Source of the DNA: Lysinibacillus pakistanensis
GTDB lineage: Bacteria; Bacillota; Bacilli; Bacillales_A; Planococcaceae
Direction of reading: 5' to 3'
Length of the DNA: 64,000 bases
Assembly (NCBI RefSeq): GCF_030123245.1
Contig: NZ_CP126101.1
Location: 2,416,501 to 2,480,500, forward strand
Of the stretch, positions 53,955 to 62,789 are shown piece by piece; positions within the stretch are counted from its first letter, which is position 1; every line of letters starts with the position of its first letter. Below the pieces are notes generated by a model. That model had not been told where the DNA came from. It saw only the letters and a program-made list of their open reading frames with translations, and ran no database searches. The position numbers and the translations under genes were made by a program.

Positions 53955-54363
53955 ATGACAAAAGCACTTAAAAATCATTTCGAAGAACAATGGAATAGCA
54001 ACCGATTCCAATTTTTATATGGAAGCTAATGCAGGAGTCAATCGTGATTATGAAAGTTTAAAAGCTTTCTGTGACCAATTAAAAGAAAAGCAAGTTGGAG
54101 AATTCATTCAATTCAAGGAAAGGAAAACGAAAAACTTCGAGATTGTAGTAAAAAATGAACGTTTTATTATTGCTGCATCAAAAAGACGTAATGATTATAC
54201 AATCGTTGACACTGATTACGGAGTGTGTGGTCCATCAAACAGAACTTTTGGGATAAGTGTTAAAAGTGAAGAATCGTTAAAAGAAACACTGGAAGATTTA
54301 ACTAATGGTGAAATGTATTTATCCTATCGCAATAGTGCACCAATTGACGCAGTGTTGGTCTAA
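53955..54363 (+). pseudogene. Phage protein with early frameshift
   Basis: Frame from ATG 53955 reads MTKALKNHFEEQWNSN and ends at 54027. The overlapping frame reads NNGIATDSNFYMEANAGVNR, YESLKAFCDQLKEKQVG... to 54363. A one-base change near 53,985-53,990 probably split one gene of about 135 residues. Expression from ATG 54019 remains possible (114 residues). Confidence 0.5.
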
Positions 54364-54472
54364 GAATTATTCGAAACAAAATGTGCAGTAAATGAAAGTT
54401 TCAGCAGTTTGTAACTTTTTACTAGATTCTAAGTCTAATCTATAAAGCAAATAGGGAGAGGCCTGGGATTTA

Positions 54473-54874
54473 ATGAAAAAAATGTTTATAATATTCGTTT
54501 TGTTGTTTCTTGTCGGTTGTAATAATGAAGAGATGAAAACTTTTGAGTTTGCAGGTGAAATTCAAAAAATAATTGTGATTGGACAAGGAACAAATGCTAA
54601 GTTAGATAAACAAGAAGTTGAAAATGCCACTCAAATAAAACTTTTTGAAGATGCAATGCAAGATGCCAATATATTATCACAACCTCATACAGATGAAGGT
54701 CCTTTATATAAGCTTGAAGTGATGTACAGTGATAACTCGAAAGAAATCATTGATATATGGTATTACGCAAGTGCAAATACAGGAAGATTTTATATGAATG
54801 ATATGTATTCTTTGAATGAAGAAGCCATTCCAGCATTAATTGAATTTTTTGAGTCTTATAAAGAAGTAAAATGA
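54473..54874 (+). CDS. Small lipoprotein
   Basis: 133 residues; AGGGAGAGG before ATG. Signal peptide MKKMFIIFVLLFLVGCNN with lipobox LVGC. The mature part has KTFEFAGEIQKIIVIGQGTNAK and a C-terminal amphipathic region. No family assigned; may be a prophage cargo lipoprotein. Confidence 0.65.
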   Translation: MKKMFIIFVLLFLVGCNNEEMKTFEFAGEIQKIIVIGQGTNAKLDKQEVENATQIKLFEDAMQDANILSQPHTDEGPLYKLEVMYSDNSKEIIDIWYYASANTGRFYMNDMYSLNEEAIPALIEFFESYKEVK

Positions 54875-55034
54875 TTTACTGCACAATATGAAGAAAATGT
54901 TCAGCAAACAAATACTTTATTAGTTATAACAAAAGGTAGAATTTGTAGATGTAATTTTCAGTGAAATCACTAGTGCTATGTCTATTTCATTATTTTTAAT
55001 AACAATATTATGAAAAAAAGGGGGAGATAATCTA

Positions 55035-55547
55035 ATGAGATTTAGTTTTCAAAGAGGGTTAAACGGAGAAACAGATGTCACTAGAGAGATAGACTATCAA
55101 GGAATAACTGGAGTAACTGGTTCGACAAATCACCAAGGGCTAGCAGAAGAGATAGATTCACCTGGCTTACAAATAATAGCGGGGAAAATTAGGGCAACAG
55201 GAGCGACAGGAGCAACTGGTCTCCAAGGAGTAACGGGAACAACGGGAGCAATTGGACTACGAGGAGTAACTGGACCAAGTGGTTCAGGGTTAATGGAGGT
55301 TTTTCTTTCTACAGATCAATCAGTAGGAAACAATGACTTTCTTGGAACAGGTACTTCTTCAGCTTCTTTTGTAAGATGTTCTATAGTTATTCCTGAGAAC
55401 GCTACGATAAAAAGTATAACTTTAAATATACGTGACCACAGTCTAAGTGCTGGACAAACAGCTTCTGCCCAAATATTTACAAGTACAAACTGTGGATTTA
55501 CTGCTCCGATAGCTACTGGAATTAAGAAAGATCACTCAACTCAGTGA
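55035..55547 (+). CDS. Collagen-like spore surface protein, degenerate
   Basis: 170 residues; GGGGGAGA before ATG. Residues 50-95 keep clean G-x-y repeats (GATGATGLQGVTGTTGAIGLRGVTG). Residues 1-50 retain the spacing, but many glycines are changed (TDVTREIDYQGITGVTGSTN), and the C-terminal head domain (SIVIPENATIKSITLNIRD...) ends abruptly at KKDHSTQ. Related to BclA-like exosporium fibres; decay and truncation suggest loss of function. Confidence 0.65.
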   Translation: MRFSFQRGLNGETDVTREIDYQGITGVTGSTNHQGLAEEIDSPGLQIIAGKIRATGATGATGLQGVTGTTGAIGLRGVTGPSGSGLMEVFLSTDQSVGNNDFLGTGTSSASFVRCSIVIPENATIKSITLNIRDHSLSAGQTASAQIFTSTNCGFTAPIATGIKKDHSTQ

Positions 55548-55633
55548 AACGGAACATTTTCTCTATTTTTCAAAATAATTGAGTTCTGTCCTTGCCTCTT
55601 TTCTTTGCGAATTTGTAAATTATCTGTTGAGGA

Positions 55634-55745
55634 CAAGGTGCATAGAGAGTGTCCAGTGTGTTTCTACAATAGTCTTCCACAATAGATTGGTAGTAGACCT
55701 AATTTAGAAAATTGGCTGGAATGGTAGAGAGGGGAATAGTAGATA
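55634..55745 (+). repeat. Intergenic repeat D, copy 2
   Basis: GTGCATAGAGAGTGTCCAGT ... GTAGTAGACCTAATTTAGA ... ATTGGCTGGAATGGTAGAGA. It ends with a ribosome site for the 25-residue frame at 55745. Related copies at 47957 and 62901. Confidence 0.65.
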
Positions 55746-55822
55746 TGGGACAACAAAAACAAATGACTATGGATGAATTTGATGTGTCACCCGACTATCT
55801 AATGTTCGAAAGAAGTGTTTAA
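55745..55822 (+). CDS. 25-residue peptide gene linked to repeat D
   Basis: GAGAGGGG lies about 10 bases before ATG. The peptide is MGQQKQMTMDEFDVSPDYLM plus FERSV. A relic with DVSPNYLKLDRSV occurs at 62795-62835, also followed by the same kind of terminator, so the DVSP.YL...RSV end is conserved. Function unknown. Confidence 0.5.
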   Translation: MGQQKQMTMDEFDVSPDYLMFERSV

Positions 55823-55828
55823 TTTAAT

Positions 55829-55872
55829 AAACTATAAGACCACTCCGTATGGGTGGTCTTATAGTTTGTTTC
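55829..55872 (+). terminator. Terminator of the small-peptide unit
   Basis: AACTATAAGACCAC and GTGGTCTTATAGTT form a 14-bp stem with a TCCGTATGG loop, followed by TGTTT. A shorter version is at 62851-62877. Confidence 0.8.
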
Positions 55873-56056
55873 AATAGAAAAAATAGGCGACTTTGGGCGA
55901 CCAAAAAGCGACCGAACGATTAAATAAATACAGATTTCTTTGGATTTAAGTGTAGCGCATTGGAAAGTCAATGGACAAGAATGGGCTACAGCACACACTT
56001 TTGGATATAGAAAGACTTGTTTAGATTCAGAATTAAAATTTAACTACATTTCAAAC

Positions 56057-56821
56057 TTAGCCTTCATTTTGCATTTTCCTAATCTCAACAATTTTCTTCC
56101 AGATCGCCTTATCAATTTTGGCAAAACTACTTATGCTTGGCGTTGTATTTACTTCAAATAATAGAGGTTTTCCTTTATGATCTATTCCAAAATCAATGCC
56201 ATATTCTCTACAAGGAAAGTGGGATGCTATTACTTCCGATGCTAAAATTGAATCTTTTTTTAGAGAATCTATTGTTTTATCCTTCTTTGTATTATCCATC
56301 ATCATATAAACTGATAATAATTCATCAATCGATATTATTTGAGAACCCCGATTTGAATTGACAATCCCATGATCCTCAGTTGCAATCCTTCCGTAAATTC
56401 CACCAATTATCCATTTTCCCTTTAGATTTTGAACATGAACACGAATGGATATTGAATCGCCATTAGGGGTTAGACTCATGACCCCTTCCTGTATAATATA
56501 ATTTCCACTTAATCTACCGTGTTTCTCATATGGATGTAAAACTTGATGGAAATCCTCAATTGCTGCCACACACTTATTTATTTCTTTACCCTGCATGGTA
56601 AATCCGTTAAAACAATAGCGTCCATCTTTTCTTTTGTAGACTTTATAAATTGCTCTTCCTTGTCCAGTGCTATCATGTTTCACATAAACATACTCATACC
56701 TATTTAATAAATAGATTAGGTTTTCTAGACTGTAAAGTGTTGATTCTGGAATGCAGTTAGTTGTTAAAGGATTTTGTTTTAAAAGTAAGAATTGTTCCCA
56801 TTTTCCAAGTCCATTTTTCAA
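56057..56821 (-). CDS. YheC/YheD-family ATP-grasp protein (spore-associated)
   Basis: About 254 residues; TTG at 56821 behind GAGGTGCGATTA is preferred over ATG 56830, which lies inside that site. ATP-grasp elements: YVYVKHDSTGQGRAIYKV, YIIQEGV..., IRVHVQNLKGKWIIGGIYGRI, YGIDFGIDHKGKPLLFEVNTTPS (metal-binding Glu/Asn). YheC/YheD proteins are linked with the spore coat. It faces away from the aminoethylphosphonate operon across 237 bases. Confidence 0.82.
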   Translation of the reverse strand: MKNGLGKWEQFLLLKQNPLTTNCIPESTLYSLENLIYLLNRYEYVYVKHDSTGQGRAIYKVYKRKDGRYCFNGFTMQGKEINKCVAAIEDFHQVLHPYEKHGRLSGNYIIQEGVMSLTPNGDSISIRVHVQNLKGKWIIGGIYGRIATEDHGIVNSNRGSQIISIDELLSVYMMMDNTKKDKTIDSLKKDSILASEVIASHFPCREYGIDFGIDHKGKPLLFEVNTTPSISSFAKIDKAIWKKIVEIRKMQNEG

Positions 56822-57058
56822 TAATCGCACCTCATTTAGTAATTTTTATTCCTTTGTAATAATAGTGTAGTCCTCTCCATTTATGGAGGTTACTGTATTG
56901 TATGTAAATAGATTTACCTTGCATGGGTGGGACTTGGTAACGCGATTAATCTCTCCCATTTTTTAAATTTTAAAATCATTAGTTTCTAATGTATCTGCCC
57001 TACCAATCTTTACTTTTAGTCATATAATGTGACATGTCAAGTAAGGAGAGGGAAGATA

Positions 57059-57961
57059 TTGAAAAAAACGACGAAATTAAAAAAAATACTATATTCAGAC
57101 AAACTTGAATTTTTAATGGAAGCCCATAACGGTCTTTCCGCAAAAATTGTAGAAGAAGTCGGTTTTAAAGGGATTTGGGGGAGTGGTCTATCGATATCAG
57201 GATCATTGGGTGTAAGAGATAATAATGAAGCATCATGGACGCAGGTATTAGATATACTTGAATTTATGAGTGATACGACAACAATTCCCATCCTCTTAGA
57301 TGGGGATACGGGATATGGAAATTTTAATAATGCTCGGAGGTTAGTTAGAAAACTAGAACAATTGGATATTGCTGGAGTCTGTATCGAGGATAAAATTTTT
57401 CCTAAAACGAACTCATTTATTAATGGAGAAAAACAGCCTCTCGCATCAATTGAAGAATTTTGCGGGAAAATAAAAGCAATGAAAGATACTCAAGGGGATG
57501 AAGACTTTATGGTTGTAGCTAGAGTCGAGGCTTTTATTGCAGGCTTGGGATTAGATGAAGCCCTTAAACGTGCGGAAGCCTACAGAAAGGCTGGTGCAGA
57601 TGCCATTCTAGTGCATAGTAAAAAGTCGGATTTTAAAGAAATTGAAGCATTTATGAAGGAATGGAGTGGAAGGCATCCAGTGGTTATTGTGCCTACAAAA
57701 TATTATACAACCCCAACCGATGAATTCAGAAAAGTCGGAATAAGTACGGCGATCTGGGCTAACCATAACCTAAGAGCTTCAATCACTGCTATGCAGAACA
57801 TCTCAAAACAAATCCTTAAAGATGAAAGTCTTATTCAAGTAGAGAAATCGATCGTAAGTGTGCAAGAGATTTTTAGACTTCAAAATGCTGAGGAACTTCA
57901 AAAAGCAGAGAAGAAATATTTGCCATCAACTAATAACCAATCACAACCCGAAACGGAGTGA
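57059..57961 (+). CDS. aepX: Phosphoenolpyruvate phosphomutase
   Basis: 300 residues from TTG 57059 (GGAGAGGG upstream). [48 protein letters not shown], the signature [17 protein letters not shown] and VPTKYY identify PEP mutase, which makes the C-P bond by converting PEP to phosphonopyruvate. First gene of a three-step aminoethylphosphonate pathway; the next gene follows after four bases. Confidence 0.93.
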   Translation: MKKTTKLKKILYSDKLEFLMEAHNGLSAKIVEEVGFKGIWGSGLSISGSLGVRDNNEASWTQVLDILEFMSDTTTIPILLDGDTGYGNFNNARRLVRKLEQLDIAGVCIEDKIFPKTNSFINGEKQPLASIEEFCGKIKAMKDTQGDEDFMVVARVEAFIAGLGLDEALKRAEAYRKAGADAILVHSKKSDFKEIEAFMKEWSGRHPVVIVPTKYYTTPTDEFRKVGISTAIWANHNLRASITAMQNISKQILKDESLIQVEKSIVSVQEIFRLQNAEELQKAEKKYLPSTNNQSQPETE

Positions 57962-57965
57962 TGAT

Positions 57966-59093
57966 ATGTTAAATACAATAGAATTTGGAAATGAGCTTAA
58001 AAGACTTGGTTTTGACTTTTACAGTGGGGTCCCATGTTCATTTTTAAAGAATCTTATTAACTATTCCATAAATGAGTGTGAATATATTGCTGCAGCTAAC
58101 GAAGGTGATGCTGTAGCCATTGCTTCAGGAGCATACCTTGGGGGAAGGAAATCAGTTGTTTTAATGCAAAACTCTGGTCTAACCAATTGTATTTCTCCTT
58201 TGACTTCCTTAAACCACCCCTTTCAAATACCTATACTTGGGTTTGTTAGTCTACGTGGAGAACCCGGGTTGAATGATGAACCCCAGCATGAATTAATGGG
58301 ACAAATTACGACACAAATATTAGATCTCATGCAAATAAAATGGCAATTCTTATCTCCTGATGATAGTGAGGCAAAGAGACAGCTTGAAGAAGCTAACAAG
58401 TGGATTGAAGCAAATCAACCATTCTTTTTTGTAGTGAGAAAAGAAACATTTAAAAGTGAGAAATTAAAGATAGAGCAACGTCTTAATCATAAAAATATGA
58501 AAAAAATTGAAAAAACTGACTTAGATGAACAGCCAAGTCGTTTTGACACGTTAAAAGTAATAAACGGACTCAAAGATATGAAAACAGTATTAATGGCCAC
58601 AACTGGTAAAACAGGAAGGGAACTATATGAGGTCGAGGATTCTGATAATAATCTATATATGGTTGGCTCCATGGGTTGTGTCGGTTCTTTAGGCTTAGGC
58701 TTGGCCTATACGCGAAAAGATATAGATGTAGTTGTTATTGATGGAGATGGTTCCCTCCTTATGCGAATGGGGAGCTTATCTACAAATGGTTACTATCAAC
58801 CTGAAAATATGCTCCACATTCTTCTAGATAATCAAGTTCACGATTCAACTGGAGGGCAAAATACCGTTTCTCACAATGTTAATATTGTGAATATTGCTGC
58901 AGCTTGCGGTTATGAAAAGTCATACTATATCCATAATTTACATGAACTTGAAATGTGTATTCAAGAATGGAAAATGGCAAAAGGGCTGACTTTTATTTAT
59001 TTGAAAATCTCAAAGGGATCAAAACAAAATCTAGGACGCCCAAAAGTTACTCCAAATGAAGTTAAAACTCGTCTACAGAGATTTATTAAATAA
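57966..59093 (+). CDS. aepY: Phosphonopyruvate decarboxylase
   Basis: 375 residues. Thiamine diphosphate enzyme: FYSGVPCSFLKNLINY, AANEGDAVAIASGAYLGG, SGLTNCISPLTSLNHPFQIP at the N-terminal pyrimidine domain and VVIDGDGSLLMRMGSLSTNG (GDG...N) at the C-terminal diphosphate domain. It pulls the unfavourable mutase reaction forward by producing phosphonoacetaldehyde. CGGAGTGATG provides the ribosome site; coupled to aepX. Confidence 0.93.
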   Translation: MLNTIEFGNELKRLGFDFYSGVPCSFLKNLINYSINECEYIAAANEGDAVAIASGAYLGGRKSVVLMQNSGLTNCISPLTSLNHPFQIPILGFVSLRGEPGLNDEPQHELMGQITTQILDLMQIKWQFLSPDDSEAKRQLEEANKWIEANQPFFFVVRKETFKSEKLKIEQRLNHKNMKKIEKTDLDEQPSRFDTLKVINGLKDMKTVLMATTGKTGRELYEVEDSDNNLYMVGSMGCVGSLGLGLAYTRKDIDVVVIDGDGSLLMRMGSLSTNGYYQPENMLHILLDNQVHDSTGGQNTVSHNVNIVNIAAACGYEKSYYIHNLHELEMCIQEWKMAKGLTFIYLKISKGSKQNLGRPKVTPNEVKTRLQRFIK

Positions 59094-59212
59094 TTGTTCT
59101 GAAAAGGAATATTAGCAGGTTGATCTTGCCTATAGGTACCCTCTTTACTTAGGTGGAGGGAGATAATTCGAACCGCGTATAAAAGTGTAATAAAATTAAA
59201 GGGAGGAGTACC

Positions 59213-60310
59213 ATGAAGAAAATTAAAAGAAATATATTACTGAATCCCGGACCTGCTACTACAACAGATACGGTTAAATACGCACAAGTGGTACCAGATA
59301 TTTGCCCTCGTGAAGATGACTTCAGCCAAATATTGCAATTTGTTACCTCTGAAATTACTTGTTTAGTTTCAGAAGATAATCAATATACTACCGTTTTATT
59401 TGGTGGTTCAGGTACTGCTGCTGTGGAGGCAATCTTGAGTTCTGTAATGACTGATGGGGTTTTAGTAATCATTAATAACGGAGCCTATGGAAAAAGAATG
59501 TGTGAAATTGCAGAAGCTTATCAGCTGGATTGGATTGAGTTTGTAAGTCCACCCGATCGACCGATTAAATTAGATCAGTTACAATCATTTATTCAAAGAA
59601 TTCCACGAAAAGTTTCTTTTCTAGCTGTCGTGCATAATGAGACAACAACGGGGTTATTAAACGATATAGAATCGATTGGCTCCATTTGTGAAGAAAATGA
59701 GATTAATATGATGGTAGATGCAATGAGTTCGTTTGCGGCTATTCCAATTAATATGAGTAAAATGAATATAAGTTATTTGGCAGCAAGTTCCAATAAAAAC
59801 CTTCAAGGAATGGCAGGAGTCTCTTTTGTTATAGCTAAAAAAAGCGAACTAGAAAAAGGAAAAACAAAAAAGCAGACAAATTATTACTTGAATCTTTATT
59901 CTCAATATTACCATTTCATCGAGACAGGTCAGATGCGTTTTACTCCGCCTGTTCAAACTATCTATGCGCTAAAACAGGCAATTGTAGAATTAAAAGCAGA
60001 AGGTATGAAAGAAAGATATGAACGATATTCTAAATGTTGGGAAACCTTAATAGAAGGCCTCTCTAGACTTGGTTTAAGATATCTCGTCCCTGTCGAGCAC
60101 CATTCAAAAATTATTACAGCAATAGTAGAGCCCGAAAGTGAAAAGTATAATTTTAAAGAAATGCATGATTATTTATATGCTAACGGAATAACGATATATC
60201 CCGGAAAACTTAATCAATTAAATTCTTTTAGGGTATCCAACATTGGTGATCTTAGCAAAGATGATATCGAGCTCTTTTTAACTTTATTAGAAAAATATCT
60301 TCAAACCTGA
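59213..60310 (+). CDS. phnW: 2-aminoethylphosphonate aminotransferase
   Basis: 365 residues, GGGAGGAG before ATG. Class V PLP enzyme: LLNPGPATTTDTVKYAQVVPDICPRE, GGSGTAAVEAILSS, VVHNETTTGLLNDI, DAMSSFAAIPI, and Lys in AASSNKNLQGMAGVSF. In this operon it should run in the synthetic direction, aminating phosphonoacetaldehyde to 2-aminoethylphosphonate. 119 bases separate it from aepY, including a possible internal promoter. Confidence 0.92.
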   Translation: MKKIKRNILLNPGPATTTDTVKYAQVVPDICPREDDFSQILQFVTSEITCLVSEDNQYTTVLFGGSGTAAVEAILSSVMTDGVLVIINNGAYGKRMCEIAEAYQLDWIEFVSPPDRPIKLDQLQSFIQRIPRKVSFLAVVHNETTTGLLNDIESIGSICEENEINMMVDAMSSFAAIPINMSKMNISYLAASSNKNLQGMAGVSFVIAKKSELEKGKTKKQTNYYLNLYSQYYHFIETGQMRFTPPVQTIYALKQAIVELKAEGMKERYERYSKCWETLIEGLSRLGLRYLVPVEHHSKIITAIVEPESEKYNFKEMHDYLYANGITIYPGKLNQLNSFRVSNIGDLSKDDIELFLTLLEKYLQT

Positions 60311-60395
60311 ATTATTCACGGAACAGTGTAAAACCTGCAACTTATGTAGGTGATATTAATTACTTTTAATGCTTTTCCTTGTTCAACTCCCTTGA

Positions 60396-60435
60396 AAGGA
60401 CTTAATCATCTTTCATTTTCTGTAGTGAAGTGCTG
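60396..60435. repeat. Intergenic repeat B, copy 2
   Basis: GGACTTAATCATCTTTCATT then TTCTGTAGTGAAGTGCTG, matching 28104-28143 with few changes. The surrounding 60,311-60,656 stretch has no gene. Confidence 0.7.
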
Positions 60436-60656
60436 TTTATTGCTCTTAATGGGGCTAAAGGGTGCGTTAGTTCTATAAGAAGTAAACAACTTCATTATTC
60501 ATTTTTTAAGGAATTAATAATTAGATGGTTGTAATTTGAAACAACTTTAAAGAGTCTTGCTACGTATAGAATGTAGTAAGGCTTTTGAGGTTTTGAGGTA
60601 GTAGCAGATTTTTTAGAATCAAATGGTTTACTCGTTGAATTGGGGGGTGAATGAGA

Positions 60657-60767
60657 TTGAGTATAAATGAGCTAATTAAATTACTGTAAGATGTAGAACT
60701 ATCAAAAAAGGATTTTTATATAAACATTCAACATGATAAAGAAATAGAGCTTGTGATGATAGATTAA
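60657..60767 (+). pseudogene. 36-codon gene with internal stop
   Basis: TTGGGGGG before TTG 60657; MSINELIKLL, TAA 60687, then DVELSKKDFYINIQHDKEIE and LVMID, TAA 60765. A continuous small soluble protein apart from one stop (Gln or Lys codon changed to TAA). Confidence 0.5.
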
Positions 60768-60860
60768 TTTTCTGTTTGTATTCAATCTTAGAAACATATT
60801 GTTCAGTAAGTACAGAGTATAAATAAAAAAACCGACCAAATAGTCGGTAATATTACTTTA

Positions 60861-61240
60861 TCAATATTGGTTAATAAAGAATAAAAACCAAACTGTGTGA
60901 TTTTGTTCATCAGAAGTATTTGAACTAAATTGATTACTAATATAAGGAATATTATATTCTCTAGCAACACAATGATAAAATTCAACGGCTTCTTGTTCAT
61001 CTTTAAATGCAGGTAGGATACCACTCTTAAAATTCTGTGGTAAGTTTCGTTTATTTGTGGAGATGGTTGTTAACCAGTAAGGTAAGTATAAATAAAACCT
61101 TGGTAATGTCTCATTTCATCTTTTTGTATTTCTAGTATATGATTTTAAACCTCTTCATTTGGAGCAAGTTGTGCCAAATGTTCAAAATTGAATAGCATTA
61201 TATTCTCCGTTAATGGCTTTATTAAGGTCGAGTTAATCTA
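60861..61240 (-). pseudogene. Ferritin-like protein, disrupted
   Basis: Minus-strand pieces in order: DLNKAINGEYNAIQ, then (shifted) FEHLAQLAPNEEV, stop, NHILEIQKDEMRHYQGFIYT, then (shifted) PQNFKSGILPAFKDEQEAVE, FYHCVAREYNIPY and DEQNHTVWFLFFINQY with TGA at 60861. The E..H and DE..H pairs are ferritin-like metal sites, as in small Bacillaceae ferritin-like proteins. One stop and at least two frameshifts show it is dead. Confidence 0.75.
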
Positions 61241-61337
61241 TTGTTTAAAGTTGGTTGTACATTGTATTGCAAAGGTTGCCCTCCTTTTTGCTTATGTTTC
61301 AATATCATTTTTAAAAGTAGCTTAGAGGAGAATTTAG

Positions 61338-61601
61338 TTATCTCATCAATTTTTTTACTTGTTTTAATTCGTTTATTAAATAATCTATCTGCTTTTGAAG
61401 ATCATCTACTTCTTTAGATTGGTCATTATTTTGGACTTGAGGATTCTGGTTATTTGATTTTTCTAAAGCATTTAATGCTAAACCAGCTGCAACAGCAGAT
61501 AGACCGTCGCCCAATGTTGAGATTGAAGCCCCAATATAGGCAAGTTTTGCTATCTGAATGTCTGTTGCTTCAGAAGGTTGTTGTGGATTATTTTTAGTCA
61601 T
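61338..61601 (-). CDS. Small protein with Ala-rich helix and coiled coil
   Basis: 87 residues; AAGGGGATA upstream of ATG. Central helix IAKLAYIGASISTLGDGLSAVAAGLALNAL is weakly hydrophobic; the C-terminus (KEVDDLQKQIDYLINELKQVKKLM) is a coiled coil. Not recognised; other small spore-associated genes are nearby. Confidence 0.55.
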   Translation of the reverse strand: MTKNNPQQPSEATDIQIAKLAYIGASISTLGDGLSAVAAGLALNALEKSNNQNPQVQNNDQSKEVDDLQKQIDYLINELKQVKKLMR

Positions 61602-61724
61602 TTAAATCAATATCCCCTTTACTTTCATAGTGATGAATTACCTCAAACGTATTTTATGTATTGAAGGAGAGAAAGGTGACGAAATAAATTTATTGCAAAA
61701 TATTACTGCACAATATGAGTAAAA

Positions 61725-61765
61725 TGTTCAGCAAGGAATGAGGAATCTTGCTGAACATTACTTTA
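61725..61765. terminator. Hairpin preceded by TACTGCACAATATGAG motif
   Basis: TGTTCAGCAAG and CTTGCTGAACA, 11-bp stem. The preceding motif ACTGCACAATATG..AAAATGTTCAGCA is also at 54873-54906, and in part at 35339. Confidence 0.65.
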
Positions 61766-61805
61766 AATATGATGATAATAATTTTACTGAAGGTTGGATT
61801 TTTTA

Positions 61806-62195
61806 TTAATTAATGAAATCTTGAGGAACACATTCACGAACACCAGAATTTCTCAATGAGTTAAATAAAGCTGCACTGATTCTTAAAATAACAAAGTTAT
61901 CAGTGCCATTTTCTAATTCATAGATGACAAAGTATGAATTATCGACTGTAAAAATACATTTTCGTTCTAATTCAAATCCAGGTGGTACAGGAGGAAGATT
62001 AAAACGTGGTACAACTATAGGTGTATCTCCTTCATCTCTGATAAAATTGAAAGTTTGTTGGTCAATCTCATAGATATTCACTGGATCAATCTCCACACCT
62101 TTTTCTGGAATTGTAATTTCATCTTCAACTAATAGGAAAAAGCGTTCGTTTCGAAAATTGAAAAGACCTCTCGCCCCAATTTCAAATGATGCCAT
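61806..62195 (-). CDS. Small cytoplasmic/spore-type protein, unknown
   Basis: 129 residues; ATG 62195 chosen for the perfect GGAGGTGA site; an upstream ATG (62234) lacks one. MASFEIGARGLFNFRNERFFLLVEDE..., PVNIYEIDQQTFNFI, CIFTVDNSYFVIYELENGTDNFVILRI. The beta-rich, proline-containing sequence is not recognised. Its ribosome site style and neighbourhood suggest sporulation expression; this is inference. Confidence 0.55.
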   Translation of the reverse strand: MASFEIGARGLFNFRNERFFLLVEDEITIPEKGVEIDPVNIYEIDQQTFNFIRDEGDTPIVVPRFNLPPVPPGFELERKCIFTVDNSYFVIYELENGTDNFVILRISAALFNSLRNSGVRECVPQDFIN

Positions 62196-62371
62196 TTTAT
62201 ATTCACCTCCTATTCTATATAATATTTTATTCATATCAAATACAGTTGTTTGGACAATAAGGAAGGTGTATGAAGATATAGTAAATATTATTTTTTCACT
62301 ACTTATAATTAGCCATGTTGTTTCTAGACCGAAGTCAATCCTATAGGGTACTTTTGAGTAAAGAAACTATA

Positions 62372-62415
62372 AAAGGGTCACTTGTGATGGAGTGACCCTC
62401 AGTAACGAAATTCGG
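62372..62415. repeat. Intergenic repeat C, copy 2 (terminator-like)
   Basis: AAGGGTCACTTGTGATGGAG and TGACCCTCAGTAACGAAATT; same hairpin and flank as 35370-35413. Confidence 0.7.
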
Positions 62416-62447
62416 GAGGTGTAAGGCTAAATCAACTTACATTACTA

Positions 62448-62744
62448 TTAATATGACGTGATATTATTTGGGGCGGAAGCAGGATATACATTTAATGAGG
62501 GGCCAGGAGTCGTGAAAATAACTTTCTGCCCTAAAGTAGGTGGTGTAACTGGAGTTACACTGACAAACCTTATGGAACTGTTAAAAGATCCATATGCCAA
62601 AGACTCCTCTGATGGATCAGAAAGTTGTAAACAGGTTGTGTCAATAGCCCTGAACGGTCTAACTTCAGTACAATTGAATTTTCCATTACTACACTGTTGA
62701 CAACCACAACCTAATCGATGACATCCATTATTATTAAAATTCAT
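62448..62744 (-). CDS. Cysteine-rich-N-terminus small protein
   Basis: 98 residues; ATG 62744 follows AAAGGAGGTG. MNFNNNGCHRLGCGCQQCSNGKFNC carries five cysteines in the first 25 residues, followed by a Ser/Thr/Pro-rich part (VSVTPVTPPTLGQKVIFTTPG). Cys-rich starts like this occur in spore coat and crust proteins. Family not identified. Confidence 0.6.
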   Translation of the reverse strand: MNFNNNGCHRLGCGCQQCSNGKFNCTEVRPFRAIDTTCLQLSDPSEESLAYGSFNSSIRFVSVTPVTPPTLGQKVIFTTPGPSLNVYPASAPNNITSY

Positions 62745-62789
62745 ATTAACACCTCCTTTATTTAATATTTTATTCAAACTTGTAATCAA

